Shown piece after piece: positions 59,043-64,000 of a DNA stretch of 64,000 nucleotides. The translations under genes were made by a program, and so were the position numbers. The DNA lies in NCBI GenBank assembly GCA_019118245.1, contig DWZJ01000005.1, forward strand, positions 1-64,000, given 5' to 3'. Origin of the DNA: Candidatus Oscillibacter excrementigallinarum. GTDB taxonomy: Bacteria > Bacillota > Clostridia > Oscillospirales > Oscillospiraceae. How positions within the stretch are numbered: the stretch's first letter is position 1; each line of letters starts with the position of its first letter. Under the pieces are notes generated by a model, which had not been told where the DNA came from, searched no databases, and saw only the letters and a list, made by a program, of their open reading frames with translations.

Positions 59043-59141
59043 TTACAGCAGCGACAGATACGGCAGGATCAGCGATGCCAGCATGGCAATCACCAGAACG
59101 ACCACCAGGATCGCCGCCACTACGCGGTGCTTGTTGCTCAT
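59043..59141 (-). CDS. 32-aa membrane peptide downstream of DUF951
   Basis: MSNKHRVVAAILVVVLVIAMLASLILPYLSLL is a short basic head and one hydrophobic helix, below the track size limit as a separate ORF. Its ATG overlaps the DUF951 stop by ATGA and GGAGGGACCGAA precedes it. Small peptides of this form are common in Firmicutes next to secretion or stress genes; function unknown. Confidence 0.65.
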   Translation of the reverse strand: MSNKHRVVAAILVVVLVIAMLASLILPYLSLL

Positions 59142-59329
59142 TTCGGTCCCTCCTCTGTCAGGATCTTGCGGATGCTCTTCTCCGCCTTGCTGCGGGGCAG
59201 CATCAGCTCGTGCCCGCAGCCCAGGCACTTGAGCTTGATGTCCATGCCCACCCGCAGGATCTCCCATTGGGTGCTGCCGCAGGGATGGGCTTTCTTCAAT
59301 TCCACTTTGTCGTGCAGATGCAGGTCCAT
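59138..59329 (-). CDS. DUF951 domain-containing protein
   Basis: The 63-aa protein is a typical DUF951 member (DLHLHDKVELKKAHPCGSTQWEILRVGMDIKLKCLGCGHELMLPRSKAEKSIRKI), with the conserved KK-HPCG and CxxCG motifs suggesting a zinc ribbon. The family often lies near ychF or parB genes, but not here. The ATG at 59329 has AAGGAGG. Function unknown. Confidence 0.9.
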   Translation of the reverse strand: MDLHLHDKVELKKAHPCGSTQWEILRVGMDIKLKCLGCGHELMLPRSKAEKSIRKILTEEGPK

Positions 59330-59424
59330 TGTCAGCCTCCTTGTCAAAGCAGCCTCCCGGGCTGCATATCATACCGGTATGGAACAAAACGCCGCGTCCG
59401 CGGCAGATAGGATGGGACCGCCAT

Positions 59425-60360
59425 ATGCCGGAAAACAAGCTGTATCCGCCGGAGGGCCTGCGCCCTCCCGCTTCCTTCACCCTCCAGGGCCTGCGGGAGG
59501 CCCTGGAACAGGGCACCGTGCTGGAGAGCATCGTCCAGCGGTGCGACCTTCACCACGACCTGCACCTCTCCCTGGGAGGCATCCCGGCCCAGATCCCCCG
59601 GTCGGAGGTCCTCTCCCCCTGGCTCAGCGGGGCGGAGCGGGACATCTCCATCCTCTCCCGGGTGGGAAAGCCCGTCTGCTTCCGGGTGACGGACATCCGG
59701 GCCGATGAAAAGGGCGCGCCCATGGCCCTGCTCTCCCGCCGGGCCGTCCAGGAACAGGCCCTGGACCACTTCCTGGAACACCTGGGTCCCGGGTCCGTGG
59801 TCACCGCTGTGGTGACCCATCTGGAGTCCTTCGGCGCCTTTCTGGACATCGGCTGCGGCATCGTGGCCATGCTGCCCATCGAGTACATCTCCGTCTCCCG
59901 CATCTCCCACCCCAAAGACCGATTCCGGCCGGGCCAGAAGATCCTGGCGGCAGTCCGGTCCGTGGACCGGGAGAAACGCCGCTTCACCATGACCCACAGG
60001 GAGCTGCTGGGCACCTGGATGGAAAACGCCAGCTGGTTCCGCCCCGGGGAGACGGTCCGGGGCATCGTCCGCAGCGTCAAGTCCTACGGGACCTTCATCG
60101 AGCTGGCCCCCAACCTGTCCGGCCTGGCGGATGCCCGCGCGGACCTCCAGCCCGGCGACGGGGTCTCCGTCTACATCAAGTCCATCCGGCCGGAGCGGAT
60201 GAAGATCAAGCTCCACGTCATCGAAAAGCTGCCGCCCCCCGGCGGGCCGGAGCCCCTGCGGTATCAGATCACCGACGGCGTGCTGGACCGGTGGGTCTAC
60301 TCCCCGGCCGGGTATGAGAAGGAGCCGGTGGAGACGGTGTTCACGGCTGCGGGCCCTTGA
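59425..60360 (+). CDS. S1 RNA-binding domain protein
   Basis: The 311-aa protein has repeated S1 domains. Clear S1 strands are VVTHLESFGAFLDIGCGIVAMLPIEYIS (about 130-160) and IVRSVKSYGTFIELAPNLSGLADARADLQPGDGVSVYIKSI (about 215-260), and a weaker first copy is at 35-85. It resembles the ribosomal S1-like proteins of Firmicutes and may bind mRNA. The ATG at 59425 is chosen because similarity starts there. Its end overlaps rarA by 20 nt. Confidence 0.83.
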   Translation: MPENKLYPPEGLRPPASFTLQGLREALEQGTVLESIVQRCDLHHDLHLSLGGIPAQIPRSEVLSPWLSGAERDISILSRVGKPVCFRVTDIRADEKGAPMALLSRRAVQEQALDHFLEHLGPGSVVTAVVTHLESFGAFLDIGCGIVAMLPIEYISVSRISHPKDRFRPGQKILAAVRSVDREKRRFTMTHRELLGTWMENASWFRPGETVRGIVRSVKSYGTFIELAPNLSGLADARADLQPGDGVSVYIKSIRPERMKIKLHVIEKLPPPGGPEPLRYQITDGVLDRWVYSPAGYEKEPVETVFTAAGP

Positions 60361-61609
60361 TCTCGTCCCAGTACCGCTTGGCGGCCTGCTCCGTCTTGTT
60401 GTCGCCGTATTCGTAGTAGCGGACGCCCTGCAAAGCGTCGGGCAGGTACTGCTGCTTCACCCAGTGGCGGGGGAAGTTGTGGGGGTACAGGTATCCCTGC
60501 TCCCGCTCCATGCCGGTGGAGTCCGCGTGGACGTTCTGCAGCTCCCGGGGCACGTCCCCGGTGCGGCCCGCCTTCACGTCCGCCCAGGCCTTGCCGATGC
60601 CCGCCGCCACGCTGTTGGACTTGGGGGCCGTGGCCAGCAGGATGGCCGCCTGGGCCAGGGGCAGCTGGGCCTCCGGCAGCCCCAGCTGCATGGCGGAGTC
60701 CACGCAGGCCTTGACGATGGACACCGCCTGGGGATACGCCATCCCCACGTCCTCGCTGGCGGAGCACAGCAGCCGCCGGCAGGGGGTGATGAGATCCCCC
60801 GCCTCCAGGAACCGGGCCAGGTAGTGGAGGGCCGCGTCCGGGTCGCTGCCCCGTAGGGACTTCATCAGGGCGGAGGCAGCGTCGTACATGGCGTCGCCGC
60901 CCTTGTCGTACCGCATGGCGCTGCGCTGGGCCACCTGCTCCGCGTCGTCCAGGGTCAGCGTCAGCCTGCCGTCCCTGGGCAGGGCCGCCTGGCACAGGAG
61001 CTCCACGGCGTTGATGGCCTTGCGGACATCGCCGCCGCAGGCGGTGGCGATCTGCCGGGGAACGCCGTCCTCCCAGGAAAGGGGCAGGGGCGAGCGCTCC
61101 TGTTCGATTTTCAGCGCCCGGAGGACGGCGGGCTCCGCCTCCTCCGGGGACACGGCCTTGAACTCGAACACCGTGCTGCGGGACAGCAGCGCCCCGTACA
61201 CATAGAAGTAGGGATTCTCAGTGGTGGAGGCGATGAGGGTCAGGGACCCGTTCTCCATGAACTCCAGCAGGCTCTGCTGCTGCTTCTTGTTGAAGTACTG
61301 GATCTCGTCCAGGTACAGCAGGATGCCGCCGGGGGCCAGCAGGGTCCCCACGTCTGCGATGATGTCCTTCACGTCCTGGAGGGACGCGGTGGTGGCATTG
61401 AGCCGGTGGAGGGTCTTGTTGGTCTGCCGGGCGATGATGTTGGCGATGGTGGTCTTGCCGGTGCCGGAGGGGCCATAGAACACCATGTTGGCCTCGGTCC
61501 CGCTGTCGATCAGCCGGCGGAGCACCGCGCCGGGGGCCAGCAGGTGCCGCTGGCCCACCACCTCGTCCAATGTTTTGGGGCGGATCTCATCCGCAAGCGG
61601 CCGCTGCAT
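60341..61609 (-). CDS. rarA: Replication-associated recombination protein RarA (MgsA)
   Basis: RarA is a clamp-loader-like AAA+ ATPase that works at stalled replication forks. The 422-aa protein starts with the family's LADEIRPKTLDEVVGQRHLL and has Walker A GPSGTGKTTIAN and Walker B LYLDEIQYFNKKQQ. Sensor STTENPYFYV and the C-terminal MgsA domain (DAALHYLARFLEAGD, SEDVGMAYPQA) follow. Length is normal. Confidence 0.95.
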   Translation of the reverse strand: MQRPLADEIRPKTLDEVVGQRHLLAPGAVLRRLIDSGTEANMVFYGPSGTGKTTIANIIARQTNKTLHRLNATTASLQDVKDIIADVGTLLAPGGILLYLDEIQYFNKKQQQSLLEFMENGSLTLIASTTENPYFYVYGALLSRSTVFEFKAVSPEEAEPAVLRALKIEQERSPLPLSWEDGVPRQIATACGGDVRKAINAVELLCQAALPRDGRLTLTLDDAEQVAQRSAMRYDKGGDAMYDAASALMKSLRGSDPDAALHYLARFLEAGDLITPCRRLLCSASEDVGMAYPQAVSIVKACVDSAMQLGLPEAQLPLAQAAILLATAPKSNSVAAGIGKAWADVKAGRTGDVPRELQNVHADSTGMEREQGYLYPHNFPRHWVKQQYLPDALQGVRYYEYGDNKTEQAAKRYWDEIKGPQP

Positions 61610-61652
61610 GGCGGCACCCCCTTCCCTGTTGGGTCCTGAATTCGGAATATTT

Positions 61653-61681
61653 ATTATACCATGGCCCGCAGGAAATTTCCA
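61653..61681 (-). promoter_or_regulatory. Candidate promoter of rarA
   Basis: Minus-strand TGGAAA, a 17-bp spacer and TATAAT; the -35 is weak. Confidence 0.5.
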
Positions 61682-61694
61682 CCGGGAAAACGAT

Positions 61695-61726
61695 AAAAAG
61701 CCGGGAAGACAGATGTCTTCCCGGCT
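61695..61726 (-). terminator. Terminator of the M24 peptidase gene
   Basis: Minus-strand AGCCGGGAAGACA-TC-TGTCTTCCCGGCT followed by TTTTA. Confidence 0.87.
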
Positions 61727-61734
61727 CCTGTTCC

Positions 61735-62808
61735 TCAGCCGACAGTCTTCCAGTGCTTGTCCACGTGGTTCAGGATCTCACAGCCGTCTTCCGTCACCAG
61801 GACCAGGTCCTCGATCCGGACACCAAACTCGCCGGGCAGATACACGCCGGGCTCGATGGAGAAGATCATGCCCGGCTTGGCCAGGGTGGTGTTGGTGGCG
61901 CTGACGTCGCCCTTCTCATGCTCCGTCTGGCCGATGAAGTGGCCCAGCCGGTGGGTGAAATACTCCCCGTACCCGGCGGCGGCGATGTGGTCCCGGGCGG
62001 CCTTGTCCAGCTCACACAGGGGCACACCGGGCCGCAGCAGGGACTCGGCCAGCTCGTTGGCCTCCCGCACCAGGTCGTGGATGGCGGCGTACTTGGGGTC
62101 CGCCGTCTTGCAGAAGAAGGTGCGGGTCATGTCGGAGCAGTACCGGTCCTTCCGGCAGCCCATGTCGATGACGATGCAGTCCCCGGCTTTCAGGCGGGTC
62201 TGGTCCGCCTCGTGGTGGGGGTCTGCGGCGTGGGCGCCGTAGGAGACGATGGGCAGGAAGGCCGTGGAGTCACAGCCCTCGGCGGCGTACTGGGCCACGA
62301 TGTAGTCGGCCACCTCCCGCTCGGTCATGCCCTCCCGCATGTAGGCGGCGGCCCGCTCCATCACCACGTCGTTGATCCGGGAGGCCTTCCGCATCAGGTC
62401 CCGCTCCACCATGTCCTTGCAGGCCCGGGCGTCATCCACGCAGTCGGAGGCCAGCACATACTTGCAGTTGGGGTTGTGAGCCATCAGGGGCAGCAGGAAC
62501 CGGGCGGGCCAGTCCTTGTCCACGCCCATGTCCTTCTCCCCGTCCACGGCGTCTGCCAGGATGGAGAGATAGTCGTCCGTGTCGGAGAACCACACCTGCT
62601 CATAAGGCGCCTCCGGCACCGGGAACATCTTGTTCAGAAACAGCTTGTGCTTGCCGTCCTTCCGCAGGTAAAAGGCGTACAGCCGCTCAAAGGGGAACAC
62701 GTCGTAGCCCGTCAGATACCAGATGCTGTCCGGATCGGACACCAGCATCTGCTCCAGGCCCATCCGCTCCATGGCGGCCAGCACTCTCTTGATCCGCTCC
62801 TCGTACAT
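61735..62808 (-). CDS. M24-family aminopeptidase (Xaa-Pro type)
   Basis: The 357-aa dinuclear metallopeptidase removes N-terminal residues before proline. It has an N-terminal creatinase-like domain (about 1-120). The five metal ligands are in VIDMGCRKDRYCSDMTRT (two Asp), HRLGHFIG (His), FSIEPGVYLPG (Glu) and VRIEDLVLV (Glu). The substrate is inferred from the family. It is 4 nt downstream of pepT, so the two peptidase genes form an operon. Confidence 0.92.
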   Translation of the reverse strand: MYEERIKRVLAAMERMGLEQMLVSDPDSIWYLTGYDVFPFERLYAFYLRKDGKHKLFLNKMFPVPEAPYEQVWFSDTDDYLSILADAVDGEKDMGVDKDWPARFLLPLMAHNPNCKYVLASDCVDDARACKDMVERDLMRKASRINDVVMERAAAYMREGMTEREVADYIVAQYAAEGCDSTAFLPIVSYGAHAADPHHEADQTRLKAGDCIVIDMGCRKDRYCSDMTRTFFCKTADPKYAAIHDLVREANELAESLLRPGVPLCELDKAARDHIAAAGYGEYFTHRLGHFIGQTEHEKGDVSATNTTLAKPGMIFSIEPGVYLPGEFGVRIEDLVLVTEDGCEILNHVDKHWKTVG

Positions 62809-62812
62809 GATC

Positions 62813-64000
62813 TCAGCCCTCTTTCTTTTTGATGATCGTCTCCACCAGCGCGGGGGAGACCAGCGCTTTCACCGTTTTGACGCCGGTCTTTAAGGACTCC
62901 ACCGGCGCGAACTCATACCGCCCGTGGGCGTTGTGGCCCGCGCTGGGCAGATTGGGGCACAGCAAACCCTTGTAGGTCAGCACGCTGCCGTCGGTACCGC
63001 CCCGGATGGGCGAGTGGGTGGGGTTCTCAATGCCGGCGGCCTTCATGGCGGCCTCCGCCAGCTCGATGATCTCCATGTGGTCCTTCAGGACCTCGTACAT
63101 ATTGTAATACTGATCCTGGGTGTCCACCACCGCGGTGCCGGCGCCCCAGCGGCGGTCGATCTGCTCCGCGGCCTTGTCCATCATGGCCTTGCGCTCCTGG
63201 AACCGCTTCATGTCGTGGTCCCGGACGATATACTCCATCGTGGCCTTCTCCGCCTTGCCGTGCATCTCCTGCAGGTGGAAGAAGCCCTCGTACCCCTCAG
63301 TGTGGGCGGGGGTCTCCAGCGCCGGCAGCAGGGCGTTGTACTCCATGGCGATCAGCAGGGCGTTGCGCATCTTGTCCTTGGAGGTGCCCGGGTGGATGCT
63401 GAAGCCGTTGATGGTCACCACGGTCTTGGCTGCATTGAAGGTCTCGTACTCATAGTCGGTGATGTCGCCGCCGTCCAGGGTGTAGGCGAAGTCCGCGCCG
63501 AAGCCGGCCACATCGAAGAAGGTGGCGCCCATGCCGATCTCCTCGTCCGGGGTGAAGCCCAGGCAGATCTTGCCGTGGGGGGCCTTCTCCGCCAGCAGCT
63601 CCTCCACCGCCTGGAGGATGATGGCGATGCCCGCCTTGTCATCCGCCCCCAGCAGGGTGGTGCCGTCGGAGCACACCAGGTCCTGGCCCACGAATTTCTG
63701 GAGCTCCGGGAACTGGGCCGCCTCCATGACGATGTTCTGCTCCCGGTTCAGCACCACGTCCCCGCCGGTGTAGTGGATGATCTGGGGCTTCACGTCCTTT
63801 CCGGTCATGTCCGGGGTGGTGTCCATGTGGGCGATGAGGCCGATGGCGGGCAGATGCTCGCACCCCGGCGTGGCGGGCAGGGTGGCGTAGACGTAGCACT
63901 TGTCGTCGTACCGGGCGTTTTCGATGCCCAGGCCGTGGAGCTCCTCCACCAGCAGCCTGGCCATGTCGAACTGGCGGTCCGTGCTGGGGGTGACGGTGCG
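62813..64000 (-). CDS. pepT: Peptidase T (tripeptidase), 5' end outside the window
   Basis: PepT is a zinc tripeptidase of the M20 family. Visible metal and catalytic motifs are GLIAHMDTTPD, LLGADDKAGIA, GFTPDEEIGMGA, TLDGGD and SPIRGGTDGSVLTYKG. The open frame continues to the last base with RTVTPSTDRQFDMARLL, which matches the region just after the PepT N-terminus, so only a few tens of residues are missing. The track's ATG at 63964 is internal. Confidence 0.94.
   Translation of the reverse strand, partial: RTVTPSTDRQFDMARLLVEELHGLGIENARYDDKCYVYATLPATPGCEHLPAIGLIAHMDTTPDMTGKDVKPQIIHYTGGDVVLNREQNIVMEAAQFPELQKFVGQDLVCSDGTTLLGADDKAGIAIILQAVEELLAEKAPHGKICLGFTPDEEIGMGATFFDVAGFGADFAYTLDGGDITDYEYETFNAAKTVVTINGFSIHPGTSKDKMRNALLIAMEYNALLPALETPAHTEGYEGFFHLQEMHGKAEKATMEYIVRDHDMKRFQERKAMMDKAAEQIDRRWGAGTAVVDTQDQYYNMYEVLKDHMEIIELAEAAMKAAGIENPTHSPIRGGTDGSVLTYKGLLCPNLPSAGHNAHGRYEFAPVESLKTGVKTVKALVSPALVETIIKKKEG

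Noticed and set aside
59370-59385. 12-bp palindrome CATACCGGTATG between DUF951 and the S1 gene as an operator
   Set aside because: It is short, occurs once in what I could see, and has no promoter clearly aligned to it, so it is not strong enough to claim.

Overview
The window is GC-rich chromosomal DNA from a spore-forming member of the Firmicutes/Bacillota, most likely a high-GC Clostridia of the Oscillospiraceae type. The reasons are the spoIIA operon (spoIIAA-spoIIAB-sigF), the spoIIG pair (spoIIGA-sigE), cotJ coat genes, cwlD, yunB and a SpoIID-type protein, together with sigma-A promoters of TTGNNN-17-TATAAT form, strong AAGGAGG ribosome sites, a T-box leader and type A RNase P RNA. 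Genus cannot be decided from this window. I see no rRNA, tRNA, CRISPR array, transposase or prophage. Most long ORFs in the track are antisense shadows produced by the GC-rich codon bias.

Layout. 1-4.4 kb: a small operon (DUF1858 protein, trmK, Nif3-like, yebC) bracketed by two related blocks of non-coding repeats in opposite orientation. 4.4-6.9 kb: a membrane-anchored HTH regulator, a 54-aa protein, an unusually long rnpB (minus strand) and an isochorismatase-like hydrolase. 7.1-11.3 kb: murD, yunB, ligA. 11.35-14.1 kb: a second copy of the HTH regulator family, an HPr-like protein and cotJ genes with cotJA and cotJB fused. 14.2-18 kb: cwlD, radA, a Xer-type recombinase. 18-24.6 kb (minus): SLH-GH18 protein, amidase-domain protein, recN, queA, SpoIID-like protein. 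24.8-27 kb: asd and dapA (aspartate to lysine/DAP). 27-36.6 kb (mostly minus): exported propeller-like protein, ABC-F ATPase, FAD dehydrogenase, U32 peptidase-family protein, mltG, tmk, TagA-type glycosyltransferase, EamA permease. 36.7-39.3 kb: HAD phosphatase, pentapeptide-repeat protein, SLC13-like permease. 39.3-45.8 kb (minus): nucleotidyltransferase, PcrA/UvrD helicase, and a DUF4358-MBOAT-DHHW surface acylation cassette. 45.9-49.4 kb: threonine aldolase, then a probable SOS-controlled operon. 49.3-64 kb: spoIIA, FMN reductase, GNAT, TudS-like protein, T-box-ycxB-like-valS, spoIIG, ECF sigma/anti-sigma, DUF951, S1-domain protein, rarA, an M24 peptidase and a partial pepT.

The most interesting system is at 47.05-49.4 kb. 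One perfect and two one-mismatch LexA-type boxes overlap a TTGACA-17-TACAAT promoter. It drives a 42-aa single-span membrane peptide missing from the ORF track, a radical SAM protein with a helix-hairpin-helix, and its usual partner of the TIGR03915 type. This looks like an SOS-induced DNA repair module with an attached small membrane peptide. Second, four copies of a roughly 115-145 bp palindromic element with heptad (TTAGGAR) ends lie between genes. In two cases the element supplies the stop codon and the last residues (IRNEE) of the upstream protein (CwlD and RecN). Other points of note are an approximately 576-nt RNase P RNA, paralogous HTH regulators with a shared near-leaderless promoter, and spoIIGA running into sigE.
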